A program made the translations under genes and the position numbers. This document shows positions 1-10,195 of a stretch of 64,000 nt of DNA, piece by piece. The notes beneath the pieces are model-generated. The model was not told the origin of the DNA and made no database searches. It was given only the letters and a program-made list of their open reading frames with translations. How positions within the stretch are numbered: position 1 is the first letter of the stretch; each line of letters begins with the position of its first letter. Origin of the DNA: Bin5 sp965204525 (GTDB lineage Bacteria > Chloroflexota > Anaerolineae > Caldilineales > Caldilineaceae); assembly GCA_965204525.1 (NCBI GenBank), contig OZ241994.1, forward strand, positions 4,464,001 to 4,528,000. The letters are read 5' to 3'.

Positions 1-1
1 A

Positions 2-3000
2 ACCATCCCAATCACCATTCGCGGGGACAGTGCCAACGAGGGCGCCGAGAGCTTTGACATCGCACTCTCTGCCGTCGCGGACGCGCCTTACGAACTGGGC
101 ACGCCGGCCACGACCACCATCACGATCAACGACGACGACCGCGCCACAGTAACCCTTGGCAATGCCGCCGGCAGCGCCGACGAAACCGCGGGGCAGCGCC
201 TCGTCTTCGGCGAAGCTGACTATACCGTCTACGAAACGGTGGGCGCGCTGACCATCCCGGTGAACATCTCCCCGGCCCTGTCGGAAACAAGCACGGTCAA
301 CATCACCACCAGCTATGGCAGCGCCAGCGCGGCCGATGTCAGCGTGCCGGCGACGCTGACGCTGCCCCAGGGCGCAACCAGCGCCAGCCTGCGGATCCCC
401 ATCACCGCCGATTCCGAGACCGAGGGGTCCGAGACCTTCACCGTCGCGCTGTCCGCCGTCGCAGACGCGCCGTACGATCTGGGCGAGCAGTCCACGGCCA
501 CCATCACCATCAACGACGACAACCGCCCCACGCTCTCCTTCAGCCAGGCCGCCTGGTCCGTCAACGAGGCCGATGGCGAGCTGCAAGTCACCGTCAACCT
601 CTCCCACGCCCTGGCGGCAGCGAGCACGATCAGCATAGCGCCCGTCTACGACACCGCCACGGCCGCAGATGGCGGTCCGGAGGCAAAGACCATAGCGCTG
701 GGTAAGGACCTGATTGGCCTGAGCTTCCCTGTCCCCATCACCGATGACGATCTGGTCGAGGGCAACGAGAGTTTCAAGATCGAGCTGACCGCCGGCGCCG
801 GCGCCTCCTACAGGCTGGTCGAGCCGGCCACGGCCACCATCACGATCGTCGACGACGACCGCGCCACGCTAGCCTTCAGCCAGGCCGCCTACACCGCCAG
901 CGAGGTCGATGGCGAGCTGCGGGCCGTCGTCAATCTGTCCGCGGCCTTGCCGAGTGGTGTGTTCCCCCAAATCAGGACCGTTTTTGGTGAAGGTCACACC
1001 GCCACCAGCGCAGACGTCGGCACGACAATCTACCAGACGAAAGGCCAGGCCCCGGACGGAAGCAGCACCATTGCCGTGCAGGTCCCCATCATCGCTGACG
1101 GTCTTGACGAAGGCGACGAGACCTTCAGAATCGAGCTGGTGGCCGTCAGCGGCGCCCTTATTGAGCTGGGCTCTCCCGCCGCAGCCACCGTCACCATCAT
1201 CGACGAACCCCGCCCCACGCTCGCCTTCAGCCAGGCCGCCTGGTCCGTCAACGAAGGCGGCGGCGCGCTGGAGATCAGCGTCAACATCGCCCCGGCCCTG
1301 AAAACCGCGAGCACGGTCAGCATCACCACCCGCTACGACAGCGCCAGCGCGGCCGACGTCAGCGTGCCGGCGACGCTGACGCTGCCCAAGGACGCAACCA
1401 GCGCCAGCCTGCGGATCCCCATCACCGCTGACACGCTTGTCGAGGGCGCTGAGAGTATCGAAATCGAGCTCTCGGCCGTCGCAGACGCGCCTTACGACTT
1501 GGGCGCTCAGGCCGCGGCCACCATCACCATCACGGACAATGACCGTGCCGACGTCTCCATCAGTTCCCCCAGACAGAATACGGTTACCGAAACCGATGCC
1601 GACTTCACGCACAACATCACCGTCAACATCACTCCGAAGATGGAGATAACGAGCACGGTCAATGTTGACGTGGAGTGGAACAGCGGCAGCATGGTGCGCG
1701 CGCCGGCGACGCTGACGCTGCCCAAGGGCGCAACCAGCGCGACACTCCCCATCACCATAATCGGGGACAATATCGTCGAGAGCAACCGCAGGGTCAAGGT
1801 CAGACTTTCCGCCGTCTCAGGCGCGCCTTACCGGCTGTCCGGCCTGGCTGCCACGCAGGGAGTCATGATCCTGCTCAACGACGACGACAGCAGTGGCCCC
1901 ACGCTCGCCCTCGGCCAGGCTGCCTACACCGTCAGCGAAACGGATGGGGAGGTCACGAAGAAGATCACAGTGCGCCTCAGCAACCATACCCTGTACCCTG
2001 CCCCCAGAAGGTACAAGATCACGACCCGCTATGGCAGCGCCACGGCGGCCGATGTCACTGTGCCGGCGACATTCGATCTGCCTGCCAAAGAGGGATTTGG
2101 GGGCGTAACATTTACACCTACCGGCGACTATACCTTTCCGATCACCATACACGGGGACGAGCACGTCGAGGGTCCTGAGAGCTTCGAAATCGAACTCTCC
2201 GCCGTCGCAGGCGCGCGCTACCAGATGGGCCAGCCGGTCACGGCCACCATAACGATCAACGACGACGAGTTCGCCGCGCTCGCGCTCGAACAGGACGCTT
2301 ATACCGTCAGCGAAGGCGATGGCACGCTGACCATCCCGGTGAAGATCAGCCCGGCCATGGCGAACGCGAGCGCGGTCACCGTCACAACCCGCTATGACAG
2401 CGCCGCGGCCGCCGACGTCAGCGCGCCGGCGACGCTGACGCTGCCGGCCGGCCAGACCAGCGTCGACCTGCAGATCCCCATCACCGCCGATTCGGATGTT
2501 GAGCATGACGAGACATTCACGGTCACGCTCTCTGCGGTCGCAGACGCGCCCTACAAACTGGGCGCGCAGGCTACGGCCACCATCACCATCCAGGACGACG
2601 ACTCCGCCACGCTCACCCTCGGCGAAGCTGACTATACCATCAACGAAGGCGGCGGCGCGCTGACCATCCCCGTCAACATCTCCCCGGCCCTGCCGGCAGC
2701 GAGCACGGTCACCATCACGACCCGCTATGGCTCCGCCGGCGCGGCCGACGTCAGCGTGCCGGCGACGCTCACGCTGCCCCAGGGCGCAACCAGCGCCAGC
2801 CTGCGGATCCCGATCACCGACGATACCGACGTCGAAGGCGCCGAGAGCTTCGAGATCGAGCTTGTCGCCGTCGCAGACGTGCGCTACACGCTGGGCGCGC
2901 CGGCCGCGGCCACCATCACCATCAACGACGACGACCTGGCCACGCTCGCGCTCGGCCAGGCCGCCTGGTCCGTAACCGAAACCGACACCGATAGTACGTT

Positions 3001-3664
3001 GAACATCCCGGTGAAGATCAGCCCGGCCATGGCAGTCGCGAGCGCGGTCGCCATCACGACCCGCTATGACAGCGCCGCGGCCGGCGACGTCAGCGTGCCG
3101 GCGACGCTCACCTTGCCCGCCGGCCAGACCAGCGTCGACCTCCCCATCACCATACGCGGGGACAGTGCCATCGAGGGCCCCGAGAGCTTCGAAATCGAAC
3201 TCGCTGCCGTCGCCGGCGCGCCCTACACGCTGGGCGAGCCGGCCCGGACCACGATTACCATCATGGACACCGCTCTATCCCTCGCCGCCCCGGTGGTTGG
3301 CTCGAACACGGCCTGGACGCTCACCGTCACGCCGGGCGATCAGAAGCTGGAGGTCTCCTGGCAGGCGCCGCAGGGCGTCAGGGTAAGCGACATTGCCAAG
3401 TACAGGGTCTCATGGTGCCTTGAGCATGTAGAACTGGGATGCAGTCCGACCTCGCGCGAGGTAAACCCGTCGGCCGATGGGAGCGGATCCTACACGATTA
3501 CCCGCCACTACTCGCCCGCTTCAGAGACGATAGTCCCTCTGATCAACGGCGCCAGGTACCGTGTCTATGTCCGCGCCCTACAGGGCGACTACACCTCTCT
3601 CGCCCGGTCCGAGTTTTCATACAACAACCGGCCGCAGGCTTCCGGCGACAACCCCGAAAACTAG
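2..3664 (+). CDS. Calx-beta repeat surface protein, copy A (5' end outside window)
   Basis: The reading frame is already open at the first bases, so the N-terminus lies upstream of the window. What is visible is one partial and about nine full Calx-beta-like repeats of roughly 95-105 residues, each ending in an acidic ITINDDD-type strand that in this family binds calcium. A C-terminal fibronectin-III-like domain of about 130 residues follows, with two cysteines (WCLEHVELGC) that could form a disulfide. No LPXTG, transmembrane anchor or catalytic motif is seen. By family it should be an extracellular adhesion or matrix protein. It is the first of three tandem paralogues, and its last two repeats plus fn3 domain are almost identical to those of copy B at 3929-10150, which suggests recent duplication or gene conversion. 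Substrate and partner are unknown. Confidence 0.85.
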   Translation, partial: TIPITIRGDSANEGAESFDIALSAVADAPYELGTPATTTITINDDDRATVTLGNAAGSADETAGQRLVFGEADYTVYETVGALTIPVNISPALSETSTVNITTSYGSASAADVSVPATLTLPQGATSASLRIPITADSETEGSETFTVALSAVADAPYDLGEQSTATITINDDNRPTLSFSQAAWSVNEADGELQVTVNLSHALAAASTISIAPVYDTATAADGGPEAKTIALGKDLIGLSFPVPITDDDLVEGNESFKIELTAGAGASYRLVEPATATITIVDDDRATLAFSQAAYTASEVDGELRAVVNLSAALPSGVFPQIRTVFGEGHTATSADVGTTIYQTKGQAPDGSSTIAVQVPIIADGLDEGDETFRIELVAVSGALIELGSPAAATVTIIDEPRPTLAFSQAAWSVNEGGGALEISVNIAPALKTASTVSITTRYDSASAADVSVPATLTLPKDATSASLRIPITADTLVEGAESIEIELSAVADAPYDLGAQAAATITITDNDRADVSISSPRQNTVTETDADFTHNITVNITPKMEITSTVNVDVEWNSGSMVRAPATLTLPKGATSATLPITIIGDNIVESNRRVKVRLSAVSGAPYRLSGLAATQGVMILLNDDDSSGPTLALGQAAYTVSETDGEVTKKITVRLSNHTLYPAPRRYKITTRYGSATAADVTVPATFDLPAKEGFGGVTFTPTGDYTFPITIHGDEHVEGPESFEIELSAVAGARYQMGQPVTATITINDDEFAALALEQDAYTVSEGDGTLTIPVKISPAMANASAVTVTTRYDSAAAADVSAPATLTLPAGQTSVDLQIPITADSDVEHDETFTVTLSAVADAPYKLGAQATATITIQDDDSATLTLGEADYTINEGGGALTIPVNISPALPAASTVTITTRYGSAGAADVSVPATLTLPQGATSASLRIPITDDTDVEGAESFEIELVAVADVRYTLGAPAAATITINDDDLATLALGQAAWSVTETDTDSTLNIPVKISPAMAVASAVAITTRYDSAAAGDVSVPATLTLPAGQTSVDLPITIRGDSAIEGPESFEIELAAVAGAPYTLGEPARTTITIMDTALSLAAPVVGSNTAWTLTVTPGDQKLEVSWQAPQGVRVSDIAKYRVSWCLEHVELGCSPTSREVNPSADGSGSYTITRHYSPASETIVPLINGARYRVYVRALQGDYTSLARSEFSYNNRPQASGDNPEN

Positions 3665-3671
3665 CGACAAA

Positions 3672-3706
3672 CCGGCCGGGATCGCGCATCGTGCGACCCC
3701 GGCCGG
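3672..3706 (+). terminator. GC-rich hairpin after copy A
   Basis: An inverted repeat with arms of the type CCGGCCGGGATCGC / GCGACCCCGGCCGG begins 8 bases after the stop codon. There is no T-run after it, so it may be a 3' mRNA-stabilising hairpin or a Rho-type end rather than a classical intrinsic terminator. A near-copy sits at the same place behind copy B. Confidence 0.5.
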
Positions 3707-3765
3707 CTGTTCCCATCGTCGTGCGCGTAGAGACCGGCCATTATCTTGCCCCGTAAGCCAGCGGA

Positions 3766-3838
3766 CTTGCCAAAGTCACATGACCCTTTTATGGACGTTC
3801 GGTACTGTACGGCGTGACCTGACCCGACTTATGCTCAG
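3766..3838 (+). repeat. Conserved intergenic block, copy 1
   Basis: This block of about 73 bases precedes copy B and is almost identical to 10196-10268, which precedes copy C. Both contain TTGCCAAAGTCACATG and GGTACTGTACGGCGTGACC. In this copy TTGCCA (3767-3772) is 17 bases from TATGGA (3790-3795), a possible weak promoter; that -10 is not kept in the second copy. It most likely carries shared expression signals for the paralogues. Confidence 0.6.
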
Positions 3839-3928
3839 CGACTGAATCCAAACAAAACCGGCGAACCGGACTGAAGAGACGTGCGGTTCGTCTTCTTGCT
3901 TCTCTGCTTCAGAGGGAAAGGTAACCAA

Positions 3929-6900
3929 ATGAACGCCCGTTGGCACGCCCGGATGCGATTCGCTATGCCTGCAGCACTCTTTGCCGCAATGATTGTGACT
4001 GCGTTGCTCCTGTTCTCAGCCCTCCCCGCGATGGCGCAAGCCCAGGAGGCGACGCCAACCTCCGAAGCGGAGGAACAGGAAGCGGCGCCAACCCCGGAAG
4101 CGACGCCGACACCTGAAGCGACGCCGACACCTGAGGCGACGCCAACCCCTGAAGCGACGCCGACTCCCGAGGCGACGCCGACACCTGAAGCGACGCCGAC
4201 ACCTGAGGCGACGCCAACCCCTGAAGCGACGCCGACTCCCGAGGCGACGCCGACACCGGAGGCGACACCGACACCTGAAGCGACGCCGACCCCTGAGGCG
4301 ACGCCAACCCCTGAAGCGACGCCAACACCGGAGGCGACGCCGACACCTGAAGCGACGCCGACTCCCGAGGCGACGCCAACCCAGGAAGCGACACCGACCC
4401 CGGAGGAGACGCCAACACCGGAAGAGACGGTAACGCTCCGCCCCGAACTCAGCTTCGGCCAGGCCGCCTGGTCCGCTGACGAAACCGATGCCGATGGCAC
4501 GTTTATTATCACTGTCAACATCAACCCGGCGCTGACCGAGGCGAGCGCAGTCAACATCAAGACCTCCCCCAGCGCGGCCGGCGACGCGCGCGTGCCGGCC
4601 GCGCTGGCGCTGGCGGCCGGCCAGACCAGTGTCGATCTCTCTATCACCATCATTGGGGACGATGACGTCGAGGGCGACGAGAGCTTCGACGTCGAGCTCG
4701 CCGCCACCGATGCCGCGCCTTACGCGCTGGGCCAGCCTGCCAGGACCACCATCACCATCGTCGACGACGATCAGCAGGCCGCGGTTACCTGCGGCAGCGC
4801 GGACAGCCCGCCCTCCTGCAGCTCCATCTCGAAAGTCGAGGACGACCGCCCCGAACTCAGCTTCAGCCAGCTCGCCTGGTCCGCTGACGAAACCGATGCC
4901 GATGGCGCGTTTATTGTCACTGTCAACATCAACCCGGCGCTGACGGAAGCGAGCGCAGTCAACATCACGACCCGCCACATCTCTACCGCGGACGCCGATG
5001 TCAGCGCGCCGGCGACGCTCACGCTGCCCGCCGGCCAGACCAGTGCCGGTCTCTCCATCACCATACACGGGGACGAGCTCGTCGAGGGTCCTGAGAGCTT
5101 CGATATCGAGCTCTCCGCCATTCCGGATGCGCCTTACCAGTTGGACGAGCCGGCCAGGACCAACGTCACCATCGCTGACGACGACCACCAGGCCGCGGTT
5201 ACCTGCGGCAGCGCGGACAGCCCGCCCTCCTGCAGCTCCATCTCGAAAGTCGAGGACGACCGCCCCGAACTCAGCTTCGGCCAGCTCGCCTGGTCCGCTG
5301 ACGAAACCGATGTCGATGGCGCGCTCACCATCACTGTGAAGATCAACCCGGCGCTGGCCGAGGCGAGCGCGGTCAACATCACGACCCACTATAATGGCGC
5401 CGCCAGCGCGGCCGATGTCAGCGTGCCGGCCGCGCTGGCGCTGCCGGCCGGCCAGACCAGCGTCGATCTCTCCATCACCATCAGCGGTGACAGTGACGTC
5501 GAGGGCGACGAGAGCTTCGATATCGAACTCTCCGCCATTCCGGACGCGCCCTACCAGCTGGACGAGCCGACCAGGACCAACGTCACCATCGCTGACGACG
5601 ACCGCACCGACGCGCAGAACCAGGAAGCGGCGCCGACCCCGGAACCAACGCCGACACCCGATACGCAGAGCCAGAAACCGGCGCCGACTCCCGAGGCGAC
5701 GCCGACCCCTGAAGCCACGCCGACCCCTGATACGCAGAATGAGAACGCGCCGCCTGCCGGGGAGGAGACGAAGACCCTCCGCCCCGAACTCAGCTTCAGC
5801 CAGGCCGCCTGGTCCGTTGACGAGACCGATGCCGATGGCGCGCTCACCATCACTGTGAAGATCAACCCGGCGCTGACCGAGGCGAGCGCGGTCAACATCA
5901 CGACCCGCTATAACGGCGCCGCCAGCGCGGCCGATGTCAGCGTGCCGGCCACGCTGGCGCTGCCGTCCGGCCAGACCAGTGTCGATCTCTCCATCACCAT
6001 CAGCGGGGACAGTGACGTCGAGGGCGACGAAAGCTTCGAAATCGAGCTCTCCGCCACAGACGCCGCGCCCTACGCGCTGGGCGAGCCGGCCAGGACCACC
6101 ATCACCATCACTGACGACGACCGCCCCGAACTCACCATCGTCGAAGCGGCCTCTGCGCAAAGCGCGGCAGCCGCCCCCCAGAAAGAGGCGGAGTCCCCCT
6201 CCAACGCGTCACAGATCCAGTCGGACACCCAGATCGAAACGCCCCAGTATCAACAGAACGACGGCGCCAGCTCCGACCCGGCCCCGCAGTCGAAGCTCGA
6301 CTTCGCCCAGGCCGCCTATACCGTCAACGAAGGCGGCGGCGCGCTGGAGATCAGCGTCAACATCGCCCCGGCCCTGGAAACCGCGAGCGCGGTCAGCATC
6401 ACCACCCGCTACGACAGCGCCAGCGCGGCCGATGTCAGCGTGCCGGCGACGCTGGCCCTGCCCGCCGGCCAGACCAGCGCCACCCTGCGGATCGACATTA
6501 CCGATGACACCGATACCGAGGGATCGGAGACCTTTACCGTCGAGCTGTCCGCCGTCGCAGACGCGCCTTACGAGCTGGGCACTCAGGCCACGGCCACCAT
6601 CACCATCAACGACAACGACAACGACCGTGCATCCCTTTCCATCGACTCCCCCAGAGAGGTTAGGTTAGACGAAAGGGATGCCGATTTCACGCACGACTTC
6701 ACCGTGCAGATCAAGCCGGCCCTGCCCATAACGAGCACGGTCGGGATTGTCGTGGAGTGGAACGACGACGGCAGGGTGCGCGCGCCGGCGACGCTGACGC
6801 TGCCCCAGGGCGCAGCCAGCGCGACACTCCCCATCACCATAATCGGGGACGATATCTACAAGGGCGCCGACAAGGTCAGGGTCAAACTTTCTGCCGTCGC

Positions 6901-9900
6901 AGGCGCGCCCTACAAGGTGCATGGCCAGAATGCCCTGACAGGAGTCACCATCTGGATCAACGATGACGACAGCCGCGACCCCGTACTCTCTCTCGGCGCA
7001 ACCAGCTACACCGTCAGCGAAACGGATGGGGAGGTCACGAAGAAGATCACCGTGCGCCTCAGCAACCATACCCTGTACCCTGCACCCAGGGGGTACAAGA
7101 TCACCACCCGCTATGGCAGCGCCACGGCGGCCGATGTCACTGTGCCGGCGACATTCGATCTGCCTGCCAAAGGATATCAAGTAAAATTTACACCTACCGG
7201 CGACTATACCTTTCCGATCACCATACACGGGGACGAGCTCGTCGAGGGTCCTGAGAGCTTCGAAATCGAACTCTCCGCCGTCGCAGGCGCGCGCTACCAG
7301 ATGGGCCAGCCGGTCACGGCCACCATCACCATCAACGACGACGACTTCGCCACGCTCGCGCTCGGCCAGGCCGCCTATACCGTCAACGAAGGCGCCGGCA
7401 CGCTGACCATCCCGGTGAAGATCAGCCCGGCCATGGCGAACGCGAGCGCGGTCAACATCACAACCCGCTATGACAGCGCCGCGGCCGCCGACGTCAGCGC
7501 GCCGGCGACGCTGACGCTGCCGGCCGGCCAGACCAGCGTCGACCTGCAGATCCCCATCACCGCCGATTCAGATGTTGAGCATGACGAGACATTCACGGTC
7601 ACGCTCTCTGCCGTCGCAGACGCGCCTTACAAACTGGGCGCGCAGGCTACGGCCACCATCACCATCAACGACGACGACTCCGCCACGCTCGCGCTCGGCG
7701 ATGCCGGCGGTACCGTCGACGAGCCCCGCTCCACGCTCGCCTTCAGCCAGGCCGCCTGGTCCGTCAACGAAGCCGACGGCGCGCTGGACATCAGCGTCAA
7801 CATCGCCCCGACCCTGCCGGTAACCAGCACGGTCAACATCACGACCCGCTATAATGGCGCCACCAGCGCGGCCGATGTCAGCGTGCCGGCGACGCTCACG
7901 CTGCCCAAAGACGCAACCAGCGCCACGCTGCGGATCCCCATCACCGCTGACAAGGATAGCGAGGGCGCCGAAACCGTCAGAATCGCGTTTTCCGCTATCG
8001 AAGACGCGCCCTACGAGCTGGACAACTCTGCCGCCGCGGCCACAATCACGATCCACGACGGCGACGGCCGCTCCCAGCTCAGCTTCCCCGAATTCAGGAT
8101 ATCCTATGCGAACGAATGGCAGGACACGGCGGAGATCCGCGTGAACATCAATCCGCCCCTGCAGACAGCGAGCGTGGTCAACATCAGGCCCCACTACGCT
8201 ACCGCGTCGGCTGCCGACATCAGCGTGCCGGCGACGCTCACGCTGCCCGCCGGCGCAACCCACGTGTACCTTCCGATCACCATCCTCGACGACGAAGACT
8301 TGGAGGGCGTCGAGAGCTTTGAAGTCTCACTGCTCGCCATCGAAAACGCGCCTTACCAACTGGCCGCGCCGCCCAGGTATCTGGTCTCGCTCTTCAGCGA
8401 CGACCTCATCCAGTTCACCCTCGCCCAAACTGACTATACCGTCAACGAAGACGACGGCACGCTGGATATTCCCGTGACCTTCTCCCGGGCCCTGGAGACG
8501 GAAACCGAGATCAGGGTCAGGTCCAACTTCCTCCCCGGCCTCGACCTCAGAGCGCCCACGACGCTGACGCTGCCCGCCGGCGCAACCAGCGCCACCCTTC
8601 CGATCACGATAGTCGAGGACCAGGAGATAGAAGGCAACGAGAGCTTTGAAATCGAGCTCATCATCGACATTGCCGTCTCCAAACCGACCGGTTACGAGAA
8701 GCCGGGCCCGCCGGTCACGCTCACCATCACGGTCTTGGATGGAGACTCCTCCACGCTCACCCTCGGCCAGGCCGCATACTCCGTCAACGAAGGCGATAGC
8801 ACGCTGAACATCCCGGTGAAGATCAGCCCGGCCATGGCAGTCGCGAGCGCGGTCGCCATCACGACCCGCTACGACAGCGCCGCGGCCGCCGACGTCAGCG
8901 TGCCGGCGACGCTCACCTTGCCCGCCGGGCAGACCAGCGTCGACCTCCCCATCACCATACGCGGGGACGAGGCCATCGAAGGCGCCGAGAGCTTCGAAAT
9001 CGAACTCGCTGCCGTCGCCGGCGCGCCCTACACGCTGGGCGCGCCGGCCGCGGCCACCATCACGATCAACGACGACGACTTCGCCGCGCTCACCCTCGGC
9101 CAGGCCGCCTGGTCCGTAACCGAAGGCGACACCGATGGCACGTTGAACGTCAAAGTCAGCGTCGCCCCGGCCCTGCCGGTAACCGGCACGGTCAACATCA
9201 CGACCCGCCACATCTCCACCGCGGCCGCCGACGTCAGCGTGCCGGCGACGCTCACGCTGCCGGCCGGCCAGACCAGCATCGACCTCCCCATCACCATACG
9301 CGGGGACAGTGCCGTCGAAGGCGCCGAGAGCTTCGAGATCGAGCTTGTCGCCGTCGCAGACGCGCGCTACACGCTGGGCGCGCCGGTCACGGCCACCATC
9401 ACCATCAACGACGACGACCTGGCCACGCTCGCGCTCGGCCAGGCCGCCTGGTCCGTAACCGAAACCGACACCGATAGCACGCTGAACATCCCGGTGAAGA
9501 TCAGCCCGGCCATGGCAGTCGCGAGCACGGTCGCCATCACGACCCGCTACGGCAGCGCCGGCGCGGCCGACGTCAGCGTGCCGGCGACGCTCACCTTGCC
9601 CGCCGGCCAGACCAGCGTCGACCTCCCCATCACCATACGCGGGGACAGTGCCATCGAGGGCGCCGAGAGCTTCGAAATCGAACTCGCTGCCGTCGCCGGC
9701 GCGCCCTACACGCTGGGCGAGCAGGCCGCGGCCACGATTACCATCATGGACACCGCTCTATCCCTCGCCGCCCCGGTGGTTGGCTCGAATACGGCCTGGA
9801 CGCTTACCGTCACGCCGGGCGATCAGAAGCTGGACGTCTCATGGCAAGCGCCGTCGGGCGTCAGGGTAAGCGACATTTCCAAGTACAGGGTCTCATGGTG

Positions 9901-10150
9901 CCTTGAGCATGTCGAACTGGGATGCAGTCCGACCTCGCGCGAGGTAGACCCGTCGGCCGATGGGAGCGGATCCTACACGATTACCCACCACTTCGCGCCT
10001 GGTTCAGATCGGAGGATGGTCCCTCTGATCAACGGCGCCAGGTACCGCGTCTATGTCCGCGCCAGACGGGCCGACTACACCTCTCTCGCCCGGTCCGAGT
10101 TTTCATACAACAACCGGCCGCAGGCTTCCGGCGACAACCCCGAAAACTAG
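3929..10150 (+). CDS. Calx-beta repeat surface protein, copy B
   Basis: This is a giant secreted protein of 2073 residues. The start chosen is the ATG at 3929, preceded by AGAGGGAAAGG; the frame is open further up, but an earlier ATG at 3881 lacks a ribosome site. A signal peptide ending ALPAMAQA (about residue 37) is followed by a Pro/Thr/Glu stalk of ATPTPE units. About fourteen Calx-beta-like repeats come next, then the same Cys-containing fn3-like C-terminal domain as in copy A. Two linkers with paired cysteines (CGSADSPPSC) and two further low-complexity linkers break the repeat series. The conserved acidic NDDD ends predict calcium binding. It is probably an extended cell-surface or matrix fibre; no anchor or enzyme domain is visible. 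Confidence 0.85.
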   Translation: MNARWHARMRFAMPAALFAAMIVTALLLFSALPAMAQAQEATPTSEAEEQEAAPTPEATPTPEATPTPEATPTPEATPTPEATPTPEATPTPEATPTPEATPTPEATPTPEATPTPEATPTPEATPTPEATPTPEATPTPEATPTPEATPTQEATPTPEETPTPEETVTLRPELSFGQAAWSADETDADGTFIITVNINPALTEASAVNIKTSPSAAGDARVPAALALAAGQTSVDLSITIIGDDDVEGDESFDVELAATDAAPYALGQPARTTITIVDDDQQAAVTCGSADSPPSCSSISKVEDDRPELSFSQLAWSADETDADGAFIVTVNINPALTEASAVNITTRHISTADADVSAPATLTLPAGQTSAGLSITIHGDELVEGPESFDIELSAIPDAPYQLDEPARTNVTIADDDHQAAVTCGSADSPPSCSSISKVEDDRPELSFGQLAWSADETDVDGALTITVKINPALAEASAVNITTHYNGAASAADVSVPAALALPAGQTSVDLSITISGDSDVEGDESFDIELSAIPDAPYQLDEPTRTNVTIADDDRTDAQNQEAAPTPEPTPTPDTQSQKPAPTPEATPTPEATPTPDTQNENAPPAGEETKTLRPELSFSQAAWSVDETDADGALTITVKINPALTEASAVNITTRYNGAASAADVSVPATLALPSGQTSVDLSITISGDSDVEGDESFEIELSATDAAPYALGEPARTTITITDDDRPELTIVEAASAQSAAAAPQKEAESPSNASQIQSDTQIETPQYQQNDGASSDPAPQSKLDFAQAAYTVNEGGGALEISVNIAPALETASAVSITTRYDSASAADVSVPATLALPAGQTSATLRIDITDDTDTEGSETFTVELSAVADAPYELGTQATATITINDNDNDRASLSIDSPREVRLDERDADFTHDFTVQIKPALPITSTVGIVVEWNDDGRVRAPATLTLPQGAASATLPITIIGDDIYKGADKVRVKLSAVAGAPYKVHGQNALTGVTIWINDDDSRDPVLSLGATSYTVSETDGEVTKKITVRLSNHTLYPAPRGYKITTRYGSATAADVTVPATFDLPAKGYQVKFTPTGDYTFPITIHGDELVEGPESFEIELSAVAGARYQMGQPVTATITINDDDFATLALGQAAYTVNEGAGTLTIPVKISPAMANASAVNITTRYDSAAAADVSAPATLTLPAGQTSVDLQIPITADSDVEHDETFTVTLSAVADAPYKLGAQATATITINDDDSATLALGDAGGTVDEPRSTLAFSQAAWSVNEADGALDISVNIAPTLPVTSTVNITTRYNGATSAADVSVPATLTLPKDATSATLRIPITADKDSEGAETVRIAFSAIEDAPYELDNSAAAATITIHDGDGRSQLSFPEFRISYANEWQDTAEIRVNINPPLQTASVVNIRPHYATASAADISVPATLTLPAGATHVYLPITILDDEDLEGVESFEVSLLAIENAPYQLAAPPRYLVSLFSDDLIQFTLAQTDYTVNEDDGTLDIPVTFSRALETETEIRVRSNFLPGLDLRAPTTLTLPAGATSATLPITIVEDQEIEGNESFEIELIIDIAVSKPTGYEKPGPPVTLTITVLDGDSSTLTLGQAAYSVNEGDSTLNIPVKISPAMAVASAVAITTRYDSAAAADVSVPATLTLPAGQTSVDLPITIRGDEAIEGAESFEIELAAVAGAPYTLGAPAAATITINDDDFAALTLGQAAWSVTEGDTDGTLNVKVSVAPALPVTGTVNITTRHISTAAADVSVPATLTLPAGQTSIDLPITIRGDSAVEGAESFEIELVAVADARYTLGAPVTATITINDDDLATLALGQAAWSVTETDTDSTLNIPVKISPAMAVASTVAITTRYGSAGAADVSVPATLTLPAGQTSVDLPITIRGDSAIEGAESFEIELAAVAGAPYTLGEQAAATITIMDTALSLAAPVVGSNTAWTLTVTPGDQKLDVSWQAPSGVRVSDISKYRVSWCLEHVELGCSPTSREVDPSADGSGSYTITHHFAPGSDRRMVPLINGARYRVYVRARRADYTSLARSEFSYNNRPQASGDNPEN
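4085..4426 (+). repeat. 18-bp in-frame minisatellite (ATPTPE)n
   Basis: About 18 copies of an 18-base unit of the type GCGACGCCGACACCTGAA encode ATPTPE repeats. Units differ mainly by synonymous changes. Because the period is a multiple of three, copy-number change would alter stalk length without breaking the frame. Confidence 0.9.
4775..5278 (+). repeat. 414-bp internal duplication (linker plus Calx-beta unit)
   Basis: Bases 4775-4864 are identical to 5189-5278, an offset of 414 bases or 138 codons. Similarity continues into the following repeat with scattered changes. The duplicated unit is the Cys-containing linker plus one Calx-beta repeat, so the protein has grown by in-frame tandem duplication. 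Confidence 0.85.
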
Positions 10151-10156
10151 AAACGG

Positions 10157-10191
10157 CCGGCCGGGGTCGCGTGATGCGCGATCCCGGCCGG
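10157..10191 (+). terminator. GC-rich hairpin after copy B
   Basis: Arms of the type CCGGCCGGGGTCGCG / CGCGATCCCGGCCGG form a long stem just behind the stop codon, with one G-T type pair. It is the counterpart of the hairpin at 3672-3706 and likewise lacks a T-tract. Confidence 0.5.
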
Positions 10192-10195
10192 CGGA

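Noticed and set aside
4016..6160. Very long open frames on the minus strand across the Calx-beta genes (up to about 750 codons)
   Set aside because: They arise from GC-rich, repetitive coding sequence read backwards, give Arg/Gly/Val-rich repeats without domains, and have no ribosome sites.
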